Source of the DNA: Arthrobacter sp. 35W | GTDB taxonomy: Bacteria > Actinomycetota > Actinomycetes > Actinomycetales > Micrococcaceae | Direction of reading: 5' to 3' | Assembly (NCBI RefSeq): GCF_000482545.1 | Contig: NZ_KI519455.1 | Span: forward strand, 310,001 to 374,000 | DNA: 64,000 nt | Shown here: positions 52,228 through 59,867 of the stretch, piece by piece | How the letters are laid out: each line of letters opens with the position of its first letter | Numbering within the stretch: the first letter of the stretch is position 1 | Program-made: the position numbers and the translations under genes | Notes under the pieces: generated by a model | Told to the model about the DNA's origin: nothing | What the model saw: only the letters and a program-made list of their open reading frames with translations | Databases searched by the model: none

Positions 52228-53474
52228 GCCGGGTGCAGGGACTGGCCGTTCCACTGGTGCTCTTTGCCGCCGGCGCCGCGGCACTGGCCACTGGGCTGCT
52301 GCCCTGGGGCGAGTTCGTGGAGCTGGCCGCGCGGACGGTGCCGATCCTGTTGTTTGTGCTGGCCATGACCATCGTGACGGAGCTGGCCGAGGCCGCCGGA
52401 CTGTTCCGGGCGATCACCGGGTGGCTTTCCGCCGCCGGCGCGGGGGGAAGCCGTCGCGGCGGGAGGACCACACGGGCCGACGACGGCGGGCGGGTTGGCG
52501 GCGCCGGGGGCGGCGTCCGCCGGGGCCGGGTCGCCGTGCTGTGGCTCTTCGTGGTCCTGCTGGCCACGGTCAGCACCATCTTCCTTTCCCTGGATGCCAC
52601 CGCCGTGCTGGTGACTCCTGTGGTGGTCCTGCTGGCCCTGCATGCCCGCATTCCGCCGCTGCCTTTTGCCTTGACCACCGTGTGGCTGGCCAACACCGCC
52701 TCGCTGCTGCTGCCCGTGTCCAACCTGACCAACCTGCTGGCCCAGCACCAGCTGCAGACCACTCCGGCGCAATTTGCCGCCCTGCTGTGGGCTCCGGCAC
52801 TGGTGGGCATCCTGGTGCCCATGGCACTGTTGGGCACCGCCTTCCGCAAGGATCTGGGCGGGCGCTACCGGCCGCCGTCGTCCCCGCCCGCGTCAGACAG
52901 GGTGCTGCTCGCCATCGCCGGGACGACTGTTGCGCTGCTGCTGCCCGCACTGGTCTCAGGCATCCCCGTGGCCATCCCGTCCGGAATCGCCGCGGTGTTT
53001 CTGCTGGCGGTCTTTGCCGTCCGGCGGCGGTCAGCCCTGCGCTGGAGCATGGTCCCGGCCCGCCCGCTGCTGCTGACCATCGGCCTGTTCATGGTGGTCC
53101 AGGCTCTGCATTCCCATGGTCTGGCGGCCCTGCTGGGCACCGTTGCCGGGACCGGGAACGGCTATGCCGCTCTGCTGCAGCTGGCAGGGCTGGGAACGTT
53201 GAGCGCCAATGCCATCAACAATCTGCCCGCCTATCTGGCACTGGAACCAGTGGCCGGCAGTCCGCTGCGGCTGGCAGCACTTTTGATCGGCGTCAATCTG
53301 GGGCCGATCATCACGCCATGGGCCTCGCTGGCAACGCTGCTGTGGCATGAGCGGCTCAAGGCCCTGGGCGTCGATGTGTCCTGGGGCGGCTACGCGCTGG
53401 CCGGGCTGGGCGCCGTCGTCGTGCTCCTGCCCTTGTCCGTGCTGGCCCTCTGGCTGTCGGCCGGCGCCTCGTAG
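52224..53474 (+). CDS. Ion transporter superfamily permease (ArsB/CitM/NhaD-like)
   Basis: 416 residues from a GTG at 52224 that overlaps the LysR stop. About eleven membrane segments. The hairpin-loop signatures of the ion transporter superfamily are SLDATAVLVTPVVVLLALHA and TASLLLPVSNLTNLLA in the first half, and the matching LSANAINNLPAYLALEP and LIGVNLGPIITPWASLATLLW in the second. A Gly/Arg-rich cytoplasmic loop (about 75-100) is longer than usual. This family includes arsenite, citrate and sodium/proton transporters. No arsenic genes are nearby, so an organic-anion or other substrate controlled by the LysR protein is likely. Confidence 0.85.
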   Translation: MSRVQGLAVPLVLFAAGAAALATGLLPWGEFVELAARTVPILLFVLAMTIVTELAEAAGLFRAITGWLSAAGAGGSRRGGRTTRADDGGRVGGAGGGVRRGRVAVLWLFVVLLATVSTIFLSLDATAVLVTPVVVLLALHARIPPLPFALTTVWLANTASLLLPVSNLTNLLAQHQLQTTPAQFAALLWAPALVGILVPMALLGTAFRKDLGGRYRPPSSPPASDRVLLAIAGTTVALLLPALVSGIPVAIPSGIAAVFLLAVFAVRRRSALRWSMVPARPLLLTIGLFMVVQALHSHGLAALLGTVAGTGNGYAALLQLAGLGTLSANAINNLPAYLALEPVAGSPLRLAALLIGVNLGPIITPWASLATLLWHERLKALGVDVSWGGYALAGLGAVVVLLPLSVLALWLSAGAS

Positions 53475-53520
53475 CCTGCCGGCACACGCCGCTGTCCGAC
53501 CCCCGTGGGAGCATTGACGC

Positions 53521-54480
53521 ATGATGGTCCCCACGCAGCCCGGCGCAGAAAGCCTGCTCTGGGATGCCGGGGTGCCGTACGAGCTCGCCGGCACCGTGGG
53601 CATCATCCCCCGCGGCCCAAGAGACCCGGCCGCCCGGGTGGCCCATGGCACCGTCTGGTTCGCCTTCAACACCCCTTCCGGCCCGGCCACCCTGCACCTG
53701 TCCATGGCCACGACGACGGCGGTGCGCGCCACTGCCTGGGGCCTCGGCACCGCGTCCGCTCTGGCGGGAGTGCCGGCACTGCTCGGCGGCGGGGACGACT
53801 GGTCCGGGTTCGACGAGCCAGGCTTCCACGCCACGCTTCCCCGGCTGGCCACCCAAGCGCGGCGGCGCCATCCGGGGCTGCGGCTGCCGGCCACGGGACG
53901 GATGGTGGATGCGCTCATCCCCGCCGTTCTGGAGCAGAAGGTCACGGCCATCGAGGCGCACCGCGGCTACAGGTATCTGGTGGCGAAGTTTGGCTCGCCC
54001 GCCCCGGGGATCGGCCCCGGCTCCCCCGTGCCGGCGGATCTGGTGGTGGCGCCGACGCCGGAGCAGTGGGCCCGCATTCCGTCCTGGGAGTGGCACAAGG
54101 CAGGGGTGGGGCCGCAGCGCTCCGCCACCGTGATGCGGCTGCTGCGCGCGGCATCCGCGCTGGAGCGGCTGGCCGCCGTCGACGCCGTCGAGGCGGCTGC
54201 CAAGCTGCAGACCATCCCGGGCATCGGCATCTGGACGGCCGCCGAGGCCACCCAGCGCACCCATGGCGACGCCGACGCCGTCGCGGTGGGCGACTACCAC
54301 CTGGCCAAGTTTGTGGGCTGGGCACTGGCCGGGAAGCCGGTTGACGACGCCGGCATGCTGGCCCTGCTGGAACCTTGGCTGGGGCACCGGCAGCGGGTGG
54401 TGCGGATGCTGATGCTCAGCGGCTTCCGCAAACCCGCCTTTGGTCCACGGATGACCATCCAGGACCACCGCCGCCACTGA
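53521..54480 (+). CDS. HhH-GPD DNA glycosylase, AlkA-like
   Basis: 319 residues. The C-terminal half is a helix-hairpin-helix base excision domain: LIPAVLEQKVTAIEA near 132-146, the hairpin IPGIGIWTA at 232-240, and the catalytic Asp258 in VAVGDYHLAKFVG. This matches 3-methyladenine DNA glycosylase II. The N-terminal 125 residues are a beta-rich domain as in AlkA. The enzyme removes alkylated bases from DNA. It lacks the Cys-rich iron-sulfur cluster of endonuclease III. Start ATG follows GGGAGCATTGACGC. Confidence 0.85.
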   Translation: MMVPTQPGAESLLWDAGVPYELAGTVGIIPRGPRDPAARVAHGTVWFAFNTPSGPATLHLSMATTTAVRATAWGLGTASALAGVPALLGGGDDWSGFDEPGFHATLPRLATQARRRHPGLRLPATGRMVDALIPAVLEQKVTAIEAHRGYRYLVAKFGSPAPGIGPGSPVPADLVVAPTPEQWARIPSWEWHKAGVGPQRSATVMRLLRAASALERLAAVDAVEAAAKLQTIPGIGIWTAAEATQRTHGDADAVAVGDYHLAKFVGWALAGKPVDDAGMLALLEPWLGHRQRVVRMLMLSGFRKPAFGPRMTIQDHRRH

Positions 54481-54588
54481 GGCCCGACGTCCCGTGCAGC
54501 CGCCCATGGCGATGTATTCCTGGCTGGTGCATTGCTGGGTAGCATTGCGCTCAAAGTCCTTCGGCCCACTCCCCGAGAGCAGGTTGCC

Positions 54589-55449
54589 ATGACCGTGTTC
54601 ATCGTTCTGGCTTCCGGGCTGCTTCTGCTTGCCGGGGTGGTTCTCATTGCTGCGTGGGGCGGGGCATCGGTCCGACCACCGCCAGGACCCTCCGTTGCCG
54701 CACTGCCGCCGGAGGCTCGGAGCGGACGTCTGAACAGGGCGCTTCGGCGGTATGCCTGGTGGGCAAATGTCGCCTGCTTCGCAGCATTCGTCTCCGCTGT
54801 GCTGATTGCCTGGCCCGGCGGCCGCCTGGTGATGCGCGTATTGGCCATGACCTCACCGGCCCAGTCCCAAGGCATGCTCACGGAAGCCGGCGCCGTCGTT
54901 GGCCTGCCCACCGTCGATGGCACGCTGTCGCTCCTGGTCTTCGGCGGGCTGCCGGCCGCCTTCGCCGCGACCTTCATCTATCTGCTGGTCCACCGATTGC
55001 TGCCGCCCGGCCGGCTGAACGGACCGCTGGCCGGGCTGGCCGCCCTTCTCCTCCTGGGGTCGTTTCTGGAACCCTTCCGGGCCAACAACATCGACTTCAC
55101 GATAGTTGGACCCGGCCTGCTGTCGGTGGCGCTGTTCGCGGTGCTCGCCGTGCTTCTGGGTGCACTCGTTGCAGCGGCGGCTGGTTGGTACAGCCAACGT
55201 CTGCCCTTGCCGTCAGGCCGGGCCGCGAAGGCCTATTGGCCGCTCGTGGCCGGCATGGTGTTTCTGCCGGCGGGAATTCTGATCGGCATCGGCGCACTGA
55301 TCGTGGTGGCCTTCTCGGCCATCGTACGCAGCCCACACGGCTGGGCCTCACGGAAGCATGTGTGGGTGGGCAGGTCGCTCCTCGGGCTGGCCGTCCTTGC
55401 AGCGCTGCCGGCGTTCATTGGTTCACTAGGCTTCATCCTGTTCCGGTGA
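54589..55449 (+). CDS. Polytopic membrane protein of unknown function
   Basis: 286 residues from the ATG at 54589 (a TTG 19 codons earlier is in frame but lacks a signal). About seven hydrophobic segments: residues 2-22 (VFIVLASGLLLLAGVVLIAA), then 60-78, 115-130, a group from 150 to 200, and two near the C-terminus. A short Pro/Arg-rich segment (25-50) lies between the first two helices. No recognisable motif or enzyme signature. No clear operon partner; the next gene starts 61 bp downstream. Confidence 0.65.
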   Translation: MTVFIVLASGLLLLAGVVLIAAWGGASVRPPPGPSVAALPPEARSGRLNRALRRYAWWANVACFAAFVSAVLIAWPGGRLVMRVLAMTSPAQSQGMLTEAGAVVGLPTVDGTLSLLVFGGLPAAFAATFIYLLVHRLLPPGRLNGPLAGLAALLLLGSFLEPFRANNIDFTIVGPGLLSVALFAVLAVLLGALVAAAAGWYSQRLPLPSGRAAKAYWPLVAGMVFLPAGILIGIGALIVVAFSAIVRSPHGWASRKHVWVGRSLLGLAVLAALPAFIGSLGFILFR

Positions 55450-55510
55450 CTGTTACGGCGGCCGACGGCGGCGGCCCACCGGACGGCCCCGGGTCCTCTA
55501 CGCTTGATCC

Positions 55511-55789
55511 ATGAGTGAACCCATCAACCTGCAAGCAACCTTCATCCCCAACGACGGCGAGTTCTTCCGCGTGAAGCTGGCCCTTGAGATTGCCATCGAG
55601 CAGGTCGTGGCCGAGCCCGGCTGCCTGCGCTATGAGATCACCGAGGAATCCGAGGACAAGATTGTCCTGACCGAACAGTGGGCCACCCAGGCGGATCTGG
55701 ACAAGCATGCCAAGGGCATCGCGGTCCAGGACCTCGAGGAATCCCTCTCGGCCCTGCTGGCCACCCCCGTGGAGCTCGCGACCGTCTAG
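55511..55789 (+). CDS. Small ABM-domain protein (putative quinol monooxygenase, YgiN-like)
   Basis: 92 residues. The pattern LQATFIPNDGEFFRVKLALE...EPGCLRYEITEESEDKIVLTEQW and the following DLDKHAKG are characteristic of the dimeric alpha+beta barrel monooxygenases (antibiotic biosynthesis monooxygenase domain, YgiN). The His of DKHAKG and the Trp of EQW are conserved in the family. It may oxidise quinols or catechol-type compounds, without a cofactor in known members. It is convergent with thioredoxin; a perfect palindrome lies between them. Confidence 0.85.
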   Translation: MSEPINLQATFIPNDGEFFRVKLALEIAIEQVVAEPGCLRYEITEESEDKIVLTEQWATQADLDKHAKGIAVQDLEESLSALLATPVELATV

Positions 55790-55805
55790 CAGCACCCGCC
55801 AAACG

Positions 55806-55874
55806 AAAATCGCGCCTCGTCGTCATTTTCGCGCCCGGTGATCCGGCGCGAAAATGACGACGAGGCGCGATTTT
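55806..55874. terminator. Perfect 30-bp palindrome between convergent genes
   Basis: 30-nt arms (55806-55835, starting AAAATCGCGCCTCGTCG, and 55845-55874) are exactly complementary, loop of nine. Both ends are A/T-rich, so it should terminate the monooxygenase gene (plus) and the thioredoxin gene (minus). Confidence 0.75.
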
Positions 55875-55898
55875 TGCGTTCTGGGGTAGCGCCGGAGG

Positions 55899-56270
55899 CT
55901 AGTTGGCCCCGGCCTGCTGCTTGGCCACCTGGGCGTGCACATCGGCCATGTCCAGGCCCTTGACGGCGGTGAGAACCTCATCGAGCTGCGCGGCGTTCAG
56001 CGCGCCGGGCTGGGAGAACACCAGCACCTTTTCGCGGAAGGCCATCAGCGTCGGGATGGAGGTGATGTTGGCCTCCGCGGCGAGCTGCTGTTCAGCCTCG
56101 GTGTCCACCTTGGCGAAGACGACGTCGTCGTGCTTGTCCGAGGCAGCCTCAAAGGTGGGCGCAAAGCGCACGCACGGCTGGCACCAGGACGCCCAGAAAT
56201 CCACCAGAACAATGTCGTTGTTCTCAATGGTGGGACCGAATGATTCAGCGGAGATATTGACTGTAGCCAT
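55899..56270 (-). CDS. Thioredoxin-like protein with WCQPC active site
   Basis: 123 residues. The thioredoxin fold is complete: VLVDFWASWCQPCVRFAPTF with the redox pair Cys30/Cys33, FAKVDTEAEQQLAAEA, and the cis-proline in ITSIPTLMAF. The residue after the first Cys is Gln instead of the usual Gly. This should shift the redox potential but leaves the dithiol intact. A C-terminal extension of about 15 residues is longer than in E. coli TrxA. It reduces protein disulfides in the cytoplasm. Single gene. Confidence 0.9.
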   Translation of the reverse strand: MATVNISAESFGPTIENNDIVLVDFWASWCQPCVRFAPTFEAASDKHDDVVFAKVDTEAEQQLAAEANITSIPTLMAFREKVLVFSQPGALNAAQLDEVLTAVKGLDMADVHAQVAKQQAGAN

Positions 56271-56342
56271 GCTTCCACCGTACGTGAACGGGCGGAAACA
56301 TGGCTACAGATTTCGCTCAGCGCGTGAGCGTGGACTGCCCTT

Positions 56343-57572
56343 CTAGACCCCGTGCGGGGCGTGGGCGGTGAGGTACCTGCGCCCACCAAAGATCACCACG
56401 GCACCGGCAAGGACGACGGCGGCGGCCACGTAGAAGGTGACCGGGGCACCGAAGTGTTCGGCCAATTTGGCGGCCAGGAACGGCGCCAGGGCACCACCCA
56501 TCCAGCGCACGAAGTTGTAGCCGGCGCTGGCCACGGGACGGGGCGAATCGGAGACGCCCATCGCCAGCTCCGTGTACAGCGTGTTGTTGATGCCCAGCAG
56601 GGCGCCGGAGACGATCACCAGCACCACGATGGTGGGGATGGAGTGCCCTGCGGCCAGGCCCATGCCCAGCAGCACCAGCATCAACAGGACCAGGGTGCCG
56701 GTCAGCGCGCCGGTGGCACCGAAGCGGCGCTGCACAATGGGCGCCACGAAGACGGAGAACACGGCCACTGCCACGCCCCAGCCGAAGAAGACGGCGCCGA
56801 TTCCATAGGCGTCAAAGTGCAGGATGAACGGGGTGAAGGCGAGGATGGTGAAGAAGCCGTAGTTGTAGAACAGGGCGCTGGCAGCGGTGGTGCGCAGGCC
56901 CTTGTGGCCCAGGGCCAGCAGCGGATCCCGCAGCCGGGTCTTCACGGCCGGAACCGGCGTCTTGGGCAGCAGCGTGATCAGCGCGATGAAGGCGATCGCC
57001 ATGGCCGTGGCCGTGCCGAAGAACGGCGCCCGCCACTGCCAGCCGCCCAGCAGGGCTCCCATCAGCGGCCCGAGGGACAGGCCCAGGCCCAGCGCGGCCT
57101 CGTAGAGGATGATCGCCGTCGCGGTTCCACCGGAGGCCACACCCACCATGACCGCCAGCGACGTGGCCACGAACAGCGCGTTGCCCAGACCCCAGCCGGC
57201 GCGGAAGCCCACGAGTTCGGAGACAGTGGAGGACATGCCGGACAGGGAGGCAAAGACCACGATCAGGCCCAGCCCGATGAGCAGCGTCTTCTTGCCGCCA
57301 ATCCGGGAGGAGACATAGCCGGTGACCAGCATGGCGACGGCCGTGACCAGGAAGTAGCTGGTGAACAGCAGTGAGACTTCGCTCGGCGTGGCCTTCAGGT
57401 TCTCGGCGATGGCCGGAAGGATGGGGTCCACCAGGCCGATGCCCATGAAGGCGAAAACCGAGGCAACGGCCACGGCCCACACGGCCTTGGGCTGTTTGAG
57501 CATGGAAGCCTTCTCGGCCTTCACAGTTTCTTCAATGGTGTGGGCAGTTGATTCTGCCGTGCTGGCCTCCAC
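56343..57572 (-). CDS. MFS efflux transporter, DHA1 type
   Basis: 409 residues from a GTG at 57572 that has a perfect AAGGAGG five bases upstream. A charged cytoplasmic head of about 28 residues precedes twelve membrane helices. The first helix has FAFMGIGLVDPILPAIA, motif A appears as GYVSSRIGGKKT, and GPLMGALLGGWQWRAPFF marks helix 5-6 as in drug:proton antiporters. It follows the MarR gene by 74 bp on the same strand, so it is likely derepressed by the compounds it exports. Confidence 0.9.
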   Translation of the reverse strand: MEASTAESTAHTIEETVKAEKASMLKQPKAVWAVAVASVFAFMGIGLVDPILPAIAENLKATPSEVSLLFTSYFLVTAVAMLVTGYVSSRIGGKKTLLIGLGLIVVFASLSGMSSTVSELVGFRAGWGLGNALFVATSLAVMVGVASGGTATAIILYEAALGLGLSLGPLMGALLGGWQWRAPFFGTATAMAIAFIALITLLPKTPVPAVKTRLRDPLLALGHKGLRTTAASALFYNYGFFTILAFTPFILHFDAYGIGAVFFGWGVAVAVFSVFVAPIVQRRFGATGALTGTLVLLMLVLLGMGLAAGHSIPTIVVLVIVSGALLGINNTLYTELAMGVSDSPRPVASAGYNFVRWMGGALAPFLAAKLAEHFGAPVTFYVAAAVVLAGAVVIFGGRRYLTAHAPHGV

Positions 57573-57646
57573 GGGCCCTCCTTGGATGTTCGGTATGGAA
57601 TAGTTCGACGACGCTGGGCGGCGGGCGCGCAGGGCGCTGCGGCGGC

Positions 57647-58093
57647 TCAGGCGCCGAGTGAGTTGGTGAGTTTGGCGATCGCGGGAATGGCGGCCGTGAT
57701 GGCGGACCGCTCGTCCTCGCTGAGCACTGCCAGGGCGCCGGCGATGCGCTCATTGCGCTCCCGGTTTGCGGTGGCCAGTGCTGTGCGCCCGGCATCCGTC
57801 AGATGCACCAGGACCGCGCGGGCGTCGTCCGGATCGGCCCGGCGTTCCACCAGGCCGGCCGCCTCCAGCTTGATCACCTGTTCGGTGGCGCTGGGCACTC
57901 GGATGCCGGCATGGCGGGCGACGTCGCCCACCCGGGCCGGGGCCAGGGCCAGAATGTTCATGGTGGCAACCTGGCCGGTGCTGAGCTCGCCGTTGGCGTC
58001 CAGGGAGCGGATCAGATAGACGGCATGCCGCAGCACGTCCCGGTATCTGGCGGCAAGGTCAATCAGCTCTTCGTCCAGCTCAATGTCACTCAT
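57647..58093 (-). CDS. MarR family transcriptional repressor
   Basis: 148 residues. The winged helix lies at 45-110: LSTGQVATMNILALAPARVG, VARHAGIRVPSATEQVIKLEAAGLVERR and the wing DDARAVLVHLTDAGR. N- and C-terminal helices form the dimer interface. The start codon follows directly on the 31-bp operator palindrome at 58095-58125, leaving no room for a ribosome-binding site, so the transcript may be leaderless. It probably represses itself and the efflux gene downstream. Confidence 0.9.
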   Translation of the reverse strand: MSDIELDEELIDLAARYRDVLRHAVYLIRSLDANGELSTGQVATMNILALAPARVGDVARHAGIRVPSATEQVIKLEAAGLVERRADPDDARAVLVHLTDAGRTALATANRERNERIAGALAVLSEDERSAITAAIPAIAKLTNSLGA

Positions 58094-58094
58094 A

Positions 58095-58125
58095 GTTAGG
58101 CAGCCTAATAGTTAGGCTGCCTAAC
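58095..58125. promoter_or_regulatory. Perfect MarR operator
   Basis: GTTAGGCAGCCTAA (58095-58108) and TTAGGCTGCCTAAC (58112-58125) are perfectly complementary 14-nt arms around TAG. Each arm is itself nearly palindromic (TTAGG...CCTAA), so two MarR dimers could bind side by side. It starts one base before the MarR start codon. Confidence 0.75.
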
Positions 58126-58131
58126 TGTCAA
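58108..58131 (-). promoter_or_regulatory. Promoter of the marR-MFS operon
   Basis: On the minus strand a consensus TTGACA (complement of 58126-58131) is followed after 18 bp by TAGGCT (about 58102-58107), which may serve as the -10 box. The operator occupies the spacer and the -10. Transcription would start at or next to the ATG at 58093. Confidence 0.5.
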
Positions 58132-58279
58132 GACTTCGCGCGGCGGTGGGGCATCCGTCCACAGCAAATTCACTGCCAGTTCACCGGCCGCATGCACCAT
58201 GGGGTTGTTGGCTGTGAGGAACCAACCGGCCGCACCACCCCGCATACCTTGGCACTTGCCGTGACATCTGGAGGACACA

Positions 58280-58522
58280 ATGAGCATGCGCATCACTCGA
58301 CGGGCATGGCGCCCAGCCAGTGGCGATCTTTGGCCAGCGCTGGAGCCGGAGGAGACAGTTGCACTGGTCAATGCCAACGGCTGGCGGCTCAGCGGCCGCG
58401 TGGAGGCCGTGACGCCGGACCACAGCTGCCTGTGGATCCAGCTCGACGGCGGCATGGGCCGCCAGCTGATCCACCACCAGGACGGCTTCGCCCTCGAAAG
58501 CCGTGCCAAGCACAACGCATAA
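58280..58522 (+). CDS. Small hypothetical protein
   Basis: 80 residues from the ATG at 58280 with GGAGGAC five bases upstream. It is basic at the N-terminus (MRITRRAWRP) and then beta-rich: TVALVNANGWRLSGRVEAV, SCLWIQLDG, and a C-terminal LIHHQDGFALE. The repeated strand pattern suggests a small barrel (SH3-like or KOW-like) but no residue proves it. No signal peptide. Function unknown. Single gene, convergent with the membrane-anchored gene; family 2 repeat copy D follows. Confidence 0.65.
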   Translation: MSMRITRRAWRPASGDLWPALEPEETVALVNANGWRLSGRVEAVTPDHSCLWIQLDGGMGRQLIHHQDGFALESRAKHNA

Positions 58523-58550
58523 AGCTCCGGCTCAGCGGCGGACCCCACCG

Positions 58551-58613
58551 GGGACGCAGTTTCCCTTCGGGGACGTGTCTACAACGTCATCCCGGGCGGG
58601 GAACTGCGTCCCC
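58551..58613. repeat. Structured intergenic repeat, family 2, copy D
   Basis: A 63-bp unit beginning GGGACGCAG and ending GCGTCCCC, closed by the 12-bp outer stem GGGGACGCAGTT / AACTGCGTCCCC (58550-58561 and 58602-58613). It aligns gap-free with 37925-37987. It lies between convergent genes, 28 bp after one stop and 24 bp from the other, so termination is a likely role. Confidence 0.55.
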
Positions 58614-58637
58614 GCCTGCAATAAGCGCCAGCGGAGG

Positions 58638-59507
58638 TCAGTCTTCGGGGCCGATCAGGGCCACAAAGCCCGCGGCCTCGTCCGCACCGGCGTCCGAGTT
58701 GGCCCGCAGCAGCGCGGCGGCGCCGTCGCGGTCCCCGGCCCGGGCCAACGTCTTGACCTGCTCCACGATCTCGGAGTTCAGGCGGGTGCTGACAATCTCG
58801 CGGATCTCATCCCCACGCGCGATGATGGCGCGGTAGCGGTAGACGCGCGGCGTTGAGGGCTGGGCCCGGACGGGCTCCACGGGCGCCGCCGCCTCGCGGA
58901 TGGATTCCTCGGCCGATGGCTCCGTGGGCCAGCTGGCGGGCGGATCGGCGAACAGCAGCGCCTCGACCGGGTCCGCGGGTGCTGCGGGCGCATCGGAGGC
59001 CGACGGGTCCACAGTGGCTCCGGTCCCGGACGCAGCGCCGGGGGTGGAATCCACGGCGGGCGTGGCGGCGTCGGGCACTGAACTGGACGGCGCATCGGAG
59101 GCCGAGGGCTGCACTGCATCCGGTGCCGAACCGGGGGCGGCGGCCTCGCTCATCCACCGCGGCTCCGGCGTGGGCTGCGGGAACTGCGCCAGGGCGGCAG
59201 CCGACAGGGCCGCCTCCTTGAGCGAGCAGCCCGTGGCGGCACGGAATTCCTTGATGGCGCCCAGCGGCTGCTGCCGGGCAATCATCGAGTAGACGGCGCG
59301 GTGCTGTTCGGGCGTCAACCGGGCACTGGCCTGCACCGCCAGCTCGCGGGTGATGCCCGGGTTCGCCTGCACCGGCTTCCCGTCCGCCCCCGGCGCGCCA
59401 AAGGCCTGCGCCAGGCCGGCGCGGCTGCGGCGGCCCAGCACCCGCGCAGCCACCCAAACAACCAGGACGGCGGCCAGCACACAGAGCAGGGGGATGATGA
59501 ATTCCAT
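58638..59507 (-). CDS. Membrane-anchored protein with ribosomal L7/L12-like motif
   Basis: 289 residues. One N-terminal membrane helix (IIPLLCVLAAVLVVWVAARV) is followed by a short basic stretch. Residues 75-110 read QQPLGAIKEFRAATGCSLKEAALSAAALAQF, which recalls the helix-strand region of the L7/L12 C-terminal domain (IKxxREaTGLsLKEAK). A long Pro/Ala/Ser-rich linker (about 112-225) follows, then a C-terminal domain that contains IVEQVKTLARAGDRDGAAALL. Both ends face the cytoplasm if the helix is an N-out anchor. Function unknown; I infer that the L7/L12-like part is an interaction module. No operon partner. Confidence 0.6.
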   Translation of the reverse strand: MEFIIPLLCVLAAVLVVWVAARVLGRRSRAGLAQAFGAPGADGKPVQANPGITRELAVQASARLTPEQHRAVYSMIARQQPLGAIKEFRAATGCSLKEAALSAAALAQFPQPTPEPRWMSEAAAPGSAPDAVQPSASDAPSSSVPDAATPAVDSTPGAASGTGATVDPSASDAPAAPADPVEALLFADPPASWPTEPSAEESIREAAAPVEPVRAQPSTPRVYRYRAIIARGDEIREIVSTRLNSEIVEQVKTLARAGDRDGAAALLRANSDAGADEAAGFVALIGPED

Positions 59508-59597
59508 GCTTCAACTCTAGATGCACCCAGCGATTCGGGCGGAGTGTGGCGGACCGGCACCACAGCCGCTGCTCCGGACGGTTTGAGGGCAAGAAAA

Positions 59598-59627
59598 AAT
59601 CCCCGGATCCATAAGGATCCGGGGATT
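59598..59627. terminator. Terminator of tRNA-Tyr
   Basis: AATCCCCGGATCC (59598-59610) and GGATCCGGGGATT (59615-59627), perfect 13-bp stem with 4-nt loop; on the minus strand it is followed by a run of T (complement of the A-run at 59594-59599). It lies 6 bp beyond the tRNA 3' end. Confidence 0.85.
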
Positions 59628-59633
59628 CTCTGC

Positions 59634-59718
59634 TGGTGGCAGATGAGGGATTCGAACCCCCGTAGGCGTTGCCAGCTGATTTACAGTCAGCCCCCTTTGG
59701 CCGCTCGGGTAATCTGCC
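59634..59718 (-). tRNA. tRNA-Tyr (GTA)
   Basis: An 85-nt class II tRNA on the minus strand with encoded CCA. Acceptor GGCAGAT pairs with ATCTGCC, then discriminator A. The D-arm is CCCGAGCGGCCAAAGGGG, the anticodon stem CTGAC... with loop TGTAAA gives anticodon GTA, a long variable arm follows (AGCTGGCAACGCCTA region), and the T-arm GGGGGTTCGAATCCCTC is canonical. It ends with a strong terminator. Confidence 0.93.
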
Positions 59719-59726
59719 GCAGCCAG

Positions 59727-59756
59727 CCAAACCACACAGTGCAGGACACTGTTTGG
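59727..59756. promoter_or_regulatory. Palindrome upstream of tRNA-Tyr
   Basis: CCAAAC (59727-59732) and GTTTGG (59751-59756) enclose ACAGTG/CACTGT. It lies 8 bp before the 5' end of the tRNA, where the promoter or an RNase processing hairpin would be. No -10 hexamer is clear. Confidence 0.35.
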
Positions 59757-59867
59757 TTCAACTTTCGCCCCCAGCAAGTGGGAGCAGTAAAACAATACAA
59801 GGGATTTGCCAAAGAATCGAATCGAGCGGATTTGCGGCTCGTTCCGGGCCCAATGTGGCCCGGATTT

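Noticed and set aside
52224-53474. An arsenite efflux pump (ArsB)
   Set aside because: The fold is the same superfamily, but there is no arsR, arsC or Cys-rich regulator; a LysR partner favours another substrate.
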